The notes beneath the pieces were generated by a model. The model made no database searches and had not been told where the DNA came from. It saw nothing but the letters and a program-made list of their open reading frames with translations. Positions 50,166 to 63,869 of a DNA stretch of 64,000 bases are shown here, piece by piece. The stretch is from assembly GCA_026874595.1 (NCBI GenBank), contig CM049316.1:31789339-31853338 (forward strand), in the 5' to 3' direction. A program made the translations under genes and the position numbers. The number at the start of each line of letters is the position of its first letter. Position 1 is the stretch's first letter. Origin of the DNA: Sipunculus nudus (Eukaryota > Annelida > Sipuncula > Golfingiida > Sipunculidae).

Positions 50166-52045
50166 ATGGTGCCAAAAAGCAATTATGAAGGCATATTCCC
50201 TTTGCTTACCCTTTGCTTATGCTTTGCTTATTCTTTGCTTACGGCAAAATCACAACGGAAATGGAGCATTTTCCTAAAAATAAACACTGATATGACCCAT
50301 AGGGAGATAGACGGGGACTCTAACTGCACAGCATTCCCGGTTAGTGAACATTAATATCAAAAGTAAGGGCAATATCGTTCAATCAAAACCAGAAATGTAT
50401 AATTCTGCTTCTTGAAGAAAAATCATTTATTTATTCCTGGGACCCATTTTCTAATTTTCACAGAATTTACCTACAGCGTTTCAAAATTTCTGACGTTATT
50501 AGAGCCCCGCAAAGTCTAAAAATACATTATTGTCTTCAGAAAATGGTGCCAAAAAGCAATTATGAAGGCATAATCCCTTTGCTTACACTTTGCTTATGCT
50601 TTGCTTATTCTTTGCTTACGGCAAAATCACAACGGAAATGGAGCATTTTCCTAAAAATAAACACTGATATGACCCATAGGGAGATTGATGGGTCCTCTGG
50701 CTGCACAGCGTTCTCGGTTAGTGAACATTAATATCAAAAGTAAGGGCAATATCGTTCAATCAAAACCAGAAATGTATATTTCAGCTATTTTTATAAAAGT
50801 CATTTATTGATTCCTGGGACCTATTTTCTAATTTTAAAAGAATTTACCTACAGTGTTTCACCATTTCTGACGTTATTAGAGCCCCGCAAAGTCTAAAAAT
50901 ACATTATTGTCTTCAGAAAATGGTGCCAAAAAGCAATTATGAAGGCATAATCCCTTTGCTTACCCTTTGCTTATGCTTTGCTTATTCCTTGCTTATGGCA
51001 AAATCACAACAGAAATGCAGCAATTCCCTAAAAATACACACTAATATGACCCATAGGGAGACATACGGGTCCCCTGGCTACACAGCAGTCCCGGTTAGTG
51101 AACATTAATATCAAAAGTAAGGGCAATATCGTTCAATCAAAACCAGAAATGTATATTTCAGCTATTTTTATAAAAGTCATTTATTGATTTCTTGGACCCA
51201 TTTTTCAATTTTAACACAATTTACCTACAGTTTTTTACCATTTCTGACATTATTAGACCCTTGCGAAGTCTAAAAATACATTATTTCTTCAGAAAATGGT
51301 GCCAAAAAGCAATTATGAAGGCATAATCCCTTTGCTTACCCTTTGCTTATGCTTTGCTTATTCTTTGCTTACGGCAAAATCACAACGGAAATGGAGCATT
51401 TTCCTAAAAATAAACACTGATATGACCCATAGGGAGATAGACGGGGACTCTGACTGCACAGCAGTCCCGGTTAGTGAACATTAATATCAAAAGTAAGGGC
51501 AATATCGTTCAATCAAAACCAGAAATGTATAATTCTGCTACTTTAAAAAAGTCATTCATTGATTCCTGGGATCTATTTTCTAAATTTAAAAGAATTTACC
51601 TACAGTGTTTCACCATTTCTGACGTTATTAGAGCCCCGCAAATCTAAAAATACATTATTGTCTTCAAAAAATGGTGCCAAAAAGCAATTATGAAGGCATA
51701 ATCCCTTTGCTTACACTTTGCTTATGCTTTGCTTATTCTTTGCCTACGGCAAAATCACAACAGAAATGCAGCATTTTCCTAAAAATACATACTTATATTA
51801 CCCATATCGAGACAAACGGGCTCCCTGGCTACACAGCAGTCACGGTCAGTGAAGATTAATATCAAAAGTAAGGGCAATATCGTTCAATAAAAACCGCAGA
51901 TGTATAATTCTGCTACTTTAAAAAAGTCATTTATTGATTCCTGGGACCCATTTTCTAATTTTAACAGAATTTAAATACAGTGTTTCACCATTTCTGACAT
52001 TATTAGACCCCCGCAAAGCCCAAATATACATTATTTCTTCAGAAA

Positions 52046-52423
52046 ATGGTGCCAAAAAGCAATTATGAAGGCATAATCCCTTTGCTTACACTTTGCCCAT
52101 GCTTTGCTTATTCTTTGCTTACGGCAAAATCACAACAGATATGAAGCATTTTCCCTAAAAATACACACTAATATGACCCATAGGGAGACAGACGGCTCCC
52201 CTGGCTAGACAGCAGTCCCGGATAGTGAACATTAATATCAAAAATAAGGGCAATATCGTTCAATCAAAACCGCAAATGTATATTTCAGCTATTTTTATAA
52301 AAGTCATTTATTGATTTCTTGGACCCATTTTTCAATTTTAACACAATTTACCTACAGTGTTTTACTATTTCTGACATTATTAGACCCCCGCGAAGTCTAA
52401 AAATACATTATTGTCTTCAGAAA
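52046..52423 (+). repeat. Decayed D-type monomer, copy 2
   Basis: Copy of 37041 at offset 15,005. Confidence 0.88.
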
Positions 52424-55052
52424 ATTGTGCCAAAAAGCAATTATGAAGGCATAATCCCTTTGCTTACACTTTGCTTATCCTTTGCTTATTCTTTGCTTAC
52501 GGCAAAATCACAACAGAAATGCAGCATTTTCCTAAAAATACACACTGATATGACCCATAGGGAGACAGACGGGTTCCCTGGCTACACAGCAGTCCCGGTT
52601 AGTGAACATTAATATAAAAAATAAGGGCAATATCGTTCAATCAAAACCGCAAATGTATATTTCAGCTATTTTTATAAAAGTCATTTATTGATTTCTTTGA
52701 CCCATTTTCCAATTTTAACACAATTTACCTACAGTGTTTTACCATTTCTGACATTATTAGACCCCCGTAAAGTCCAAAAATACATTATTTCTTCAGAAAA
52801 TGGTGCCAAAAAGCAATTATGAAGGCATAATCCCTTTGCTTACCCTTTGCTTATGCTTTGCTTATTCTTTGCTTACGGCAAAATCACAGCGGAAATGGAG
52901 CATTTTCCTAAAAACAAACACTGATATGACAGATAGGGAGACAGACGGGTTCCCTGGCTACACAGCAGTCCCGGTTAGTGAACATTAATGTCAAAAGTAA
53001 GGGCAATATCCTTTAATCAAAACCACAAATGTATGATTCTGCTTCTTTAAAAAAGTCATTAATTGATTCCTGGGACCCATTTTCTAATTTTAACAGAATT
53101 TAAATACAGTGTTTCACCATTTCTGACATTATTAGACTTCCGCGAAGTCTAAAAATACATTATTTCTTCATAAAATGGTGCCAAAAAGCAATTATGAAGG
53201 CATATTCCCTTTGCTTACCCTTTGCTTATGCTTTGCTTATTCTTTGCTTACGGCAAAATCACAACGGAAATGGAGCATTTTCCTAAAAATAAACACTGAT
53301 ATGACCCATAGGGAGATAGACGGGGACTCTAACTGCACAGCATTCCCGGTTAGTGAACATTAATATCAAAAGTAAGGGCAATATCGTTCAATCAAAACCA
53401 GAAATGTATAATTCTGCTTCTTGAAAAAAAATCATTTATTTATTCCTGGGACCCATTTTCTAATTTTCACAGAATTTACCTACAGCGTTTCAAAATTTCT
53501 GACGTTATTAGAGCCCCGCAAAGTCTAAAAATACATTATTGTCTTCAGAAAATGGTGCCAAAAAGCAATTATGAAGGCATAATCACTTTGCTTACACTTT
53601 GCTTATGCTTTGCTTATTCTTTGCTTACGGCAAAATCACAACGGAAATGGAGCATTTTCCTAAAAATAAACACTGATATGACCCATAGGGAGATTGACGG
53701 GTCCTCTGGCTGCACAGCGTTCTCGGTTAGTGAACATAAATATCAAAAGTAAGGGCAATATCGTTCAATCAAAACCAGAAATGTATATTTCAGCTATTTT
53801 TATAAAAGTCATTTATTGATTTCTTGGACCCATTTTTCAATTTTAACACAATTTACCTACAGTTTTTTACCATTTCTGACATTATTAGACCCTTGCGAAG
53901 TCTAAAAATTCATTATTTCTTCAGAAAATGGTGCCAAAAAGCAATTATGAAGGCATAATCCCTTTGCTTACCCTTTGCTTATGCTTTGCTTATTCTTTGC
54001 TTACGGCAAAATCACAACGGAAATGGAGCATTTTCCTAAAAATAAACACTGATATGACCCATAGGGAGATAGACGGGGACTCTGACTGCACAGCAGTCCC
54101 GGTTAATGAACATTAATATCAAAAGTAAGGGCAATATCGTTCAATCAAAACCAGAAATGTATAATTCTGCTACTTTAAAAAGTCATTCATTGATTCCTGG
54201 GACCTATTTTCTAAATTTAAAAGAATTTACCTACAGTGTTTCACCATTTCTGACGTTATTAGAGCCCCGCAAATCTAAAGATACATTATTGTCTTCAAAA
54301 AATGGTGCCAAAAAGCAATTATGAAGGCATAATCCCTTTGCTTACACTTTGCTTATGCTTTGCTTATTCTTTGCTTACGGCAAAATCACAACAGAAATGC
54401 AGCATTTTCCTAAAAATACATACTTATATTACCCATATCGAGACAAACGGGTTCCCTGGCTACACAGCAGTCACGGTCAGTGAAAATTAATATCAAAAGT
54501 AGGGGCAATATCGTTCAATAAAAACCGCACATGTATAATTCTGCTACTTTAAAAAAGTCATTTATTGATTCCTGGGACCCATTTTCTAATTTTAACAGAA
54601 TTTAAATACAGTGTTTCACCATTCCTGACATTATTAGACCCCCGCAAAGCCCAAATATACATTATTTCTTCAGAAAATGGTGCCAAAAAGCAATTATGAA
54701 GGCATAATCCCTTTGCTTACACTTTGCTTATCCTTTGCTTATTCTTTGCTTACGGCAAAATCACAACAGAAATGCAGCATTTTCCTAAAAATACACACTG
54801 ATATGACCCATAGGGAGACAGACGGGTTCCCTGGCTACACAGCAGTCCCGGTTAGTGAACATTAATATCAAAAATAAGGGCAATATCGTTCAATCAAAAC
54901 CGCAAATGTATATTTCAGCTATTTTTATAAAAGTCATTTATTGCTTTCTTTGACCCATTTTCCAATTTTAACACAATTTACCTACAGTGTTTTACCATTT
55001 CTGACATTATTAGACCCCCGTAAAGTCCAAAAATACATTATTTCTTCAGAAA

Positions 55053-55803
55053 ATGGTGCCAAAAAGCAATTATGAAGGCATAATCCCTTTGCTTACCCTT
55101 TGCTTATGCTTTGCTTATTCTTTGCTTACGGCAAAATCACAGCGGAAATGGAGCATTTTCCTAAAAATAAACACTGATATGACAGATAGGGAGACAGACG
55201 GGTTCCCTGGCTACACAGCAGTCCCGGTTAGTGAACATTAATGTCAAAAGTAAGGGCAATATCCTTTAATCAAAACCACAAATGTATAATTCTGCTTCTT
55301 TAAAAAAGTCATTAATTGATTCCTGGGACCCATTTTCTAATTTTAACAGAATTTAAATACAGTGTTTCACCATTTCTGACATTATTAGACCCCCGCGAAG
55401 TCTAAAAATACATTATTTCTTCATAAAATGGTGCCAAAAAGCAATTATGAAGGCATATTCCCTTTGCTTACCCTTTGCTTATGCTTTGCTTATTCTTTGC
55501 TTACGGCAAAATCACAACGGAAATGGAGCATTTTCCTAAAAATAAACACTGATATGACCCATAAGGAGACAGACGGGTTCCCTGGCTACACAGCAGTCCC
55601 GGTTAGTGAACATTAATATCAAAAATAAGGGCAATATCGTTCAATCAAAACCGCAAATGTATATTTCAGCTATTTTTATAAAAGTCATTTATTGCTTTCT
55701 TTGACCCACTTTCCAATTTTAACACAATTTACCTACAGTGTTTTACCATTTCTGACATTATTAGACCCCCGTAAAGTCCAAAAATACATTATTTCTTCAG
55801 AAA
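55053..55803 (+). repeat. Two-monomer local duplication, left copy (751 bp)
   Basis: Monomers 55053 and 55428. Upstream flank TTGCTTTCTTTGACCC; first body has TCACAGCGG and GACAGATAGGG; second follows the class C flank, GGCATATTCCC. The second body ends with a Q-type tail (ACCCATAAGGAGACAGACGG). Confidence 0.85.
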
Positions 55804-56555
55804 ATGGTGCCAAAAAGCAATTATGAAGGCATAATCCCTTTGCTTACCCTTTGCTTATGCTTTGCTTATTCTTTGCTTACGGCAAAATCACAGCGGAAAT
55901 GGAGCATTTTCCTAAAAATAAACACTGATATGACAGATAGGGAGACAGACGGGTTCCCTGGCTACACAGCAGTCCTGGTTAGTGAACATTAATGTCAAAA
56001 GTAAGGGCAATATCCTTTAATCACAACCACAAATGTATAATTCTGCTTCTTTAAAAAAGTCATTAATTGATTCCTGGGACCCATTTTCTAATTTTAACAG
56101 AATTTAAATACAGTGTTTCACCATTTCTGACATTATTAGACCCCCGCGAAGTCTAAAAATACATTATTTCTTCATAAAATGGTGCCAAAAAGCAATTATG
56201 AAGGCATATTCCCTTTGCTTACCCTTTGCTTATGCTTTGCTTATTCTTTGCTTACGGCAAAATCACAACGGAAATGGAGCATTTTCCTAAAAATAAACAC
56301 TGATATGACCCATAGGGAGATAGACGGGGACTCTGACTGCACAGCATTCCCGGTTAGTGAACATTAATATCAAAAGTAAGGGCAATATCGTTCAATCAAA
56401 ACCAGAAATGTATAATTCTGCTTCTTGAAAAAAAATCATTTATTTATTCCTGGGACCCATTTTCTAATTTTCACACAATTTACCTACAGTGTTTCACCAT
56501 TTCTGACGTTATTAGAGCCCCGCAAAGTCTAAAAATACATTATTGTCTTCAGAAA
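55804..56555 (+). repeat. Two-monomer local duplication, right copy (752 bp)
   Basis: Monomers 55804 and 56179, each 751 bp after its partner. The upstream flank repeats TTGCTTTCTTTGACCC with one change (CCACTTTCC). The last body returns to the GGGGACTCTGACTGCAC tail. Confidence 0.85.
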
Positions 56556-56750
56556 ATGGTGCCAAAAAGCAATAATGAATGCATAATCCCTTTGCTTACA
56601 CTTTGCTTATGCTTTGCTTATTCTTTGCTTACGGCAAAATCACAACAGAAATGGAGCATTTTCCTAAAAATAAACACTGATATGACCCATAGGAAGATAG
56701 ACGGGTACTCTAACTGCACAGCAGTCCCGGTTAGTGAACATTAATATCAA

Positions 56751-57096
56751 TCCCTTTGCTTACCATTTGCTTATGCTGTGCTTATTCTTTGCTTATGGCA
56801 AAATCACAACAGAAATGCAGCATTTTCCTAAAAATACACACTAATATGACCCATAGGGAGACAGACGGGTCCCCTGGCTACACAGCAGTCCCGGTTAGGG
56901 AACATTAATATCAAAAATAAGGGCAATATCGTTCAATCAAAACCGCAAATGTATATTTCAGCTATTTTTATAAAAGTCATTTATTGATTTCTTGGACCCA
57001 TTTTTCAATTTTAACACAATTTACCTAAAGTGTTTTACTATTTCTGACATTATTAGACCCCCGCGAAGTCTAAAAATACATTATTGTCTTTAGAAA
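56751..57096 (+). repeat. Residual monomer, copy 10 (block G)
   Basis: Same junction, but with AGGGAACATTAATATC where the other copies have AGGGAACAATAATATC, and a class B flank with ACACAATTTACCTAAAG. It looks like the least changed version. Confidence 0.9.
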
Positions 57097-59733
57097 ATGG
57101 TGCCAAAAAGCAATTATGAAGGCATAATCCCTTTGCTTACACTTTGCTTATGTTTTGCTTATTCTTTGCTTACGGCAAAATCACAACAGAAATGCAGTAT
57201 TTTCCTAAAAATACACACTGATATGACCCATAGGGAGACAGACGGGTTCCCTGGCTACACAGCAGTCCCGGTAAGTGAACATTAATATCAAAAATAAGGG
57301 CAATATCGTTCAATCAAAACCGCAAATGTATATTTCAGCTATTTTTATAAAAGTCATTTATTGGTTTCTTGGACCCATTTTCCAATTTTAACACAATTTC
57401 CCTACAGTGTTTTACTATTTCTGACATTATTAAACCCCTGTAAAGTCCAAAAATACATTATTTCTTCAGAAAATGGTGTCAAAAAGCAATTATGAAGGCA
57501 TAATCCCTTTGCTTACACTTTGCTTATGCTTTGCTTATTCTTTGCTTACGGCAAAATCACAACAGAAATGCAGCATTTTCCTAAAAATAAACACTGATAT
57601 GACAGATAGGGAGACAGACGGGTTCCCTGGCTACACAGCAGTCCCGGTTAGTGAACATTAATGTCAAAAGTAAGGGCAATATCCTTCAATCAAAACCACA
57701 AATGTATAATTCTGCTTCTTTAAAAAAGTCATTAATTGATTACTGGGACCCATTTTCTAATTTTAACAGAATTTAAATACAGTGTTTCACCATTTCTGAC
57801 ATTATTAGACCCCCGCAAAGTCTAAAAATACATTATTTCTTTATAAAATGGTGCCAAAAAGCAATTATTAAGGCATATTCCCTTTGCTTACCCTTTGCTT
57901 ATGCTTTGCTTATTCTTTGCTTACGGCAAAATCACAACGGAAATGGAGCATTTTCCTAAAAATAAACACTGATATGACCCATAGGGAGATAGACGGGGAC
58001 TCTGACTGCACAGCATTCCCGGTTAGTGAACATTAATTTCAAAAGTAAGGGCAATATCGTTCAATCAAAACCAGAAATGTATAATTCTGCTTCTTGAAAA
58101 AAAATCATTTATTTATTCCTGGGACCCATTTTCTAATTTTCACAGAATTTACCTACAGTGTTTCACCATTTCTGACGTTATTAGAGCCCCGCAAAGTCTA
58201 AAAATACATTATTGTCTTCAGAAAATGGTGCCAAAAAGCAATTATGAAGGCATAATCCCTTTGCTTACACTTTGCTTATGCTTTGCTTATTCTTTGCTTA
58301 CGGCAAAATCACAACGGAAATGGAGCATTTTCCTAAAAATAAACACTGATATGACCCATAGGGAGATTGACGGGTCCTCTGGCTGCACAGCGTTCTCGGT
58401 TAGTGAACATTTATATCAAAAGTAAGGGCAATATCGTTCAATCAAAACCAGAAATGAATATTTCAGCTATTTTTATAAAAGTCATTTATTGATTCCTGGG
58501 ACCTATTTTCTAATTTTAAAAGAATTTACTTACAGTGTTTCACCATTTCTGACGTTATTAGAGCCCCGCAAGGTCTAAAAATACATTATTGTCTTCAGAA
58601 AATGGGGCCAAAAAGCAATTATGAAGGCATAATCCCTTTGCTTAGACTTTTCTTATGCCTTGCTTATTCTTTGCTTACGGCAAAATCACAACAGAAATGC
58701 AGCATTTTCCTAAAAATACACACTGATATGACCCATAGGGAGACAGACGGGTTCCCTGGCTACACAGCAGTCCCGGTTAGTGAACATTAATATCAAAAAT
58801 AAGGGCAATATCGTTCAATCAAAACCCGCAAATGTATAGTTCAGCTATTTTTATAAAAGTCATTTATTGGTTTCTTGGACCCATTTTCCAATTTTAACAC
58901 AATTTACCTACAGTGTTTTAACATCTCTGACATTATTAGACCCCCGTAAAGTCCAAAAATACATTATTTCTTCAGAAAATGGTGCCAAAAAGCAATTATG
59001 AAGGCATAATCCCTTTGCTTACCCTTTGCTTATGATTTGCTTATTCTTTGCTTATGGCAAAATCACAACAGAAATGCAGCAATTCCCTAAAAATACACAC
59101 TAATATGACCCATAGGGAGACAGACGGGTCCCCTGGCTACACAGCAGTCCCGGTTAGTGAACATTAATATCAAAAATAAGGGCAATATCGTTCAATCAAA
59201 ACCAGAAATGTATATTTCAGCCAATTTTATAAAAGTCATTTATTGATTTCTTGGACCCATTTTTCAATTTTAACACAATTTACCTACAGTGTTTTACTAT
59301 TTCTGATATTATTAGACCCCCCCGAAGTCTAAAAATACATTATTGTCTTTAGAAAATGATGCCAAAAAGCAATTATGAAGGCATAATCCGTTTGCTTACC
59401 CTTTGCTTATGCTTTGCTTATTCTTTGCTTACGGCAAAATCACAACGGAAATGGAGCATTTTCCTAAAAATACACACTAATATGACCCATAAGGAGACAG
59501 ACGGGTTCCCTGGCTACACAGCAGTCCCGGTTAGTGAACATTAATATCAAAAATAAGGGCAATATCGTTCAATCAAAACCCGCAAATGTATAGTTCAGCT
59601 ATTTTTATAAAAGTCATTTATTGGTTTCTTGGACCCATTTTCCAATTTTAACACAATTTACCTACAGTGTTTTAACATCTCTGACATTATTAGACCCCCG
59701 CGAAGTCTAAAAATACATTATTGTCTTCAGAAA

Positions 59734-60110
59734 ATTGTGCCAAAAAGCAATTATGAAGGCATAATCCCTTTGCTTACCCTTTGCTTATGCTTTGCTTATT
59801 CTTTGCTTACGGCAAAATCACAACGGAAATGGAGCATTTTCCTAAAAATACACACTAATATGACCCATAAGGAGACAGACGTGTCCCCTGGCTACACAGC
59901 AGTCCCGGTTAGTGAACATTAATATAAAAAATGAGGGCAATATCGTTCAATCAAAACCGCAAATGTATATTTCAGCTATTTTTATAAAAGTCATTTATTG
60001 ATTCCTGGGACCTATTATCTAATTTTAAAAGAATTTACCTAAAGTGTTTCACCATTTATGACGTTATTAGAGCCCCGCAAAGTCTAAAAATACATTTTTG
60101 TTTTCAGAAA
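59734..60110 (+). repeat. Hybrid monomer with copied m3 upstream flank
   Basis: Its upstream flank carries AAAACCCGCAAATG, GTATAGTTCAGC and TTAACATCTCTGAC, the same rare set found before 58979 about 754 bp earlier. It then switches to CCCCCGCGAAGTC and a W/N body ending GACGTGTCCCC. The start reads ATTGTGCC. Confidence 0.82.
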
Positions 60111-61613
60111 ATGGTGCCAAAAGGCAATTATGAAGGCATAATCCCTTTGCTTAGACTTTGCTTATGCTTTGCTTATTCTTTGCTTACGGCAAAATCACAA
60201 CGGAAATGGAGCATTTTCCTAAAAATAAACACTGATATGACCCATAGGGAGATAGACGGGTCCTCTGGCTGCACAGCGTTCCCGGTTAGTGAACATTAAT
60301 ATCAAAAGTAAGGGCAATATCGTTCAATCAAAACCAGAAATGTATATTTCAGCTATTTTTATAAAAGTCATTTATTGATTCCTGGGACCTATTTTCTAAT
60401 TTTAAAAGAATTTACCTACAGTGTTTCACCATTTCTGACGTTATTAGAGCCCCGCAAAGTCTAAAAATACATTATTGTCTTCAGAAAATGGTGCCAAAAA
60501 GCAATTATGAAGGCATAATCCCTTTGCTTACCCTTTGCTTATGCTTTGCTTATTCCTTGCTTATGGCAAAATCACAACAGAAATGCAGCAATTCCCTAAA
60601 AATACACACTAATATGACCCATAGGGAGACATACGGGTCCCCTGGATACACAGCAGTCCCGGTTAGTGAACATTAATATCAAAAGTAAGGGCAATATCGT
60701 TCAATCAAAACCAGAAATGTATATTTCAGCTATTTTTATAAAAGTCATTTATTGATTTCTTGGACCCATTTTTCAATTTTAACACAATTTACCTACAGTT
60801 TTTTACCATTTCTGACATTATTAGACCCTTGCGAAGTCTAAAAATACATTATTTCTTCAGAAAATGGTGCCAAAAAGCAATTATGAAGGCATAATCCCTT
60901 TGCTTACCCTTTGCTTATGCTTTGCTTATTCTTTGCTTACGGCAAAATCACAACGGAAATGGAGCATTTTCCTAAAAATAAACACTGATATGACCCATAG
61001 GGAGATAGACGGGGACTCTGACTGCACAGCAGTCCCGGTTAGTGAACATTAATATCAAAAGTAAGGGCAATATCGTTCAATCAAAACCAGAAATGTATAA
61101 TTCTGCTACTTTAAAAAAGTCATTCATTGATTCCTGGGACCTATTTTCTAAATTTAAAAGAATTTACCTACAGTGTTTCACCATTTCTGACGTTATTAGA
61201 GCCCCGCAAATCTAAAAATACATTATTGTCTTCAAAAAATGGTGCCAAAAAGCAATTATGAAGGCATAATCCCTTTGCTTACACTTTGCTTATGCTTTGC
61301 TTATTCTTTGCCTACGGCAAAATCACAACAGAAATGCAGCATTTTCCTAAAAATACATACTTATATTACCCATATCGAGACAAACGGGCTCCCTGGCTAC
61401 ACAGCAGTCACGGTCAGTGAAGATTAATATCAAAAGTAAGGGCAATATCGTTCAATAAAAACCGCAGATGTATAATTCTGCTACTTTAAAAAAGTCATTT
61501 ATTGATTCCTGGGACCCATTTTCTAATTTTAACAGAATTTAAATACAGTGTTTCACCATTTCTGACATTATTAGACCCCCGCAAAGCCCAAATATACATT
61601 ATTTCTTCAGAAA

Positions 61614-61991
61614 ATGGTGCCAAAAAGCAATTATGAAGGCATAATCCCTTTGCTTACACTTTGCTCATGCTTTGCTTATTCTTTGCTTACGGCAAAATCA
61701 CAACAGAAATGAAGCATTTTCCCTAAAAATACACACTAATATGACCCATAGGGAGACAGACGGCTCCCCTGGCTAGACAGCAGTCCCGGATAGTGAACAT
61801 TAATATCAAAAATAAGGGCAATATCGTTCAATCAAAACCGCAAATGTATATTTCAGCTATTTTTATAAAAGTCATTTATTGATTTCTTGGACCCATTTTT
61901 CAATTTTAACACAATTTACCTACAGTGTTTTACTATTTCTGACATTATTAGACCCCCGCGAAGTCTAAAAATACATTATTGTCTTCAGAAA
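61614..61991 (+). repeat. Decayed D-type monomer, copy 3
   Basis: Same extra C and TAG as at 37041 and 52046, but with TTTGCTCATGC and CAACAGAAATGAAGC. It therefore predates two of the changes seen in the other two copies. Confidence 0.88.
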
Positions 61992-63869
61992 ATTGTGCCA
62001 AAAAGCAATTATGAAGGCATAATCCCTTTGCTTACACTTTGCTTATCCTTTGCTTATTCTTTGCTTACGGCAAAATCACAACAGAAATGCAGCATTTTCC
62101 TAAAAATACACACTGATATGACCCATAGGGAGACAGACGGGTTCCCTGGCTACACAGCAGTCCCGGTTAGTGAACATTAATATCAAAAATAAGGGCAATA
62201 TCGTTCAATCAAAACCGCAAATGTATATTTCAGCTATTTTTATAAAAGTCATTTATTGATTTCTTTGACCCATTTTCCAATTTTAACACAATTTACCTAC
62301 AGTGTTTTACCATTTCTGACATTATTAGACCCCCGTAAAGTCCAAAAATACATTATTTCTTCAGAAAATGGTGCCAAAAAGCAATTATGAAGGCATAATC
62401 CCTTTGCTTACCCTTTGCTTATGCTTTGCTTATTCTTTGCTTACGGCAAAATCACAGCGGAAATGGAGCATTTTCCTAAAAACAAACACTGATATGACAG
62501 ATAGGGAGACAGACGGGTTCCCTGGCTACACAGCAGTCCCGGTTAGTGAACATTAATGTCAAAAGTAAGGGCAATATCCTTTAATCAAAACCACAAATGT
62601 ATGATTCTGCTTCTTTAAAAAAGTCATTAATTGATTCCTGGGACCCATTTTCTAATTTTAACAGAATTTAAATACAGTGTTTCACCATTTCTGACATTAT
62701 TAGACTTCCGCGAAGTCTAAAAATACATTATTTCTTCATAAAATGGTGCCAAAAAGCAATTATGAAGGCATATTCCCTTTGCTTACCCTTTGCTTATGCT
62801 TTGCTTATTCTTTGCTTACGGCAAAATCACAACGGAAATGGAGCATTTTCCTAAAAATAAACACTGATATGACCCATAGGGAGATAGACGGGGACTCTAA
62901 CTGCACAGCATTCCCGGTTAGTGAACATTAATATCAAAAGTAAGGGCAATATCGTTCAATCAAAACCAGAAATGTATAATTCTGCTTCTTGAAAAAAAAT
63001 CATTTATTTATTCCTGGGACCCATTTTCTAATTTTCACAGAATTTACCTACAGCGTTTCAAAATTTCTGACGTTATTAGAGCCCCGCAAAGTCTAAAAAT
63101 ACATTATTGTCTTCAGAAAATGGTGCCAAAAAGCAATTATGAAGGCATAATCACTTTGCTTACACTTTGCTTATGCTTTGCTTATTCTTTGCTTACGGCA
63201 AAATCACAACGGAAATGGAGCATTTTCCTAAAAATAAACACTGATATGACCCATAGGGAGATTGACGGGTCCTCTGGCTGCACAGCGTTCTCGGTTAGTG
63301 AACATAAATATCAAAAGTAAGGGCAATATCGTTCAATCAAAACCAGAAATGTATATTTCAGCTATTTTTATAAAAGTCATTTATTGATTTCTTGGACCCA
63401 TTTTTCAATTTTAACACAATTTACCTACAGTTTTTTACCATTTCTGACATTATTAGACCCTTGCGAAGTCTAAAAATTCATTATTTCTTCAGAAAATGGT
63501 GCCAAAAAGCAATTATGAAGGCATAATCCCTTTGCTTACCCTTTGCTTATGCTTTGCTTATTCTTTGCTTACGGCAAAATCACAACGGAAATGGAGCATT
63601 TTCCTAAAAATAAACACTGATATGACCCATAGGGAGATAGACGGGGACTCTGACTGCACAGCAGTCCCGGTTAATGAACATTAATATCAAAAGTAAGGGC
63701 AATATCGTTCAATCAAAACCAGAAATGTATAATTCTGCTACTTTAAAAAGTCATTCATTGATTCCTGGGACCTATTTTCTAAATTTAAAAGAATTTACCT
63801 ACAGTGTTTCACCATTTCTGACGTTATTAGAGCCCCGCAAATCTAAAGATACATTATTGTCTTCAAAAA

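Larger units (their letters stand above)
47909..53551 (+). repeat. Divergent block D2, 5,643 bp, copy of D1
   Basis: All 15 anchors are D1 plus 15,005 (47909, 48285, 48662, 49039, 49415, 49792, 50166, 50543, 50920, 51296, 51671, 52046, 52424, 52800, 53175). Private D1 mutations recur: GGGAGCTATTTTC near 48183, CTTGAAGAAAAATC near 50410, GGGATCTATT near 51568, the decayed monomer at 52046, and AGACTTCCGCG near 53135. I found no difference from D1 in the stretches compared. Confidence 0.95.
38580..53584 (+). repeat. 15,005-bp segmental duplication, right copy
   Basis: Direct tandem copy of the preceding 15,005 bp. The internal junction is at 38537-38579: the left side is the D-type flank also seen before 53552, and the right side is an m3 body. 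After the right copy the original D-type sequence simply continues at 53552, as expected for a tandem duplication by unequal exchange. Confidence 0.9.
53552..58224 (+). repeat. Mixed block G, 4,673 bp (12 monomers + residual)
   Basis: Anchors are 53552, 53928, 54302, 54677, 55053, 55428, 55804, 56179, 56556, 57097, 57473 and 57848. The left part re-uses D-type monomers: 53928 and 54302 match 51296 and 51671 at offset 2,631-2,632, about seven monomers. The right part (56556 with residual, 57097, 57473, 57848) corresponds to m10-m13 of the main HOR but has its own variants, such as AGCAATAATGAATGC in 56556. It contains a local two-monomer duplication (55053-56555). Confidence 0.88.
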
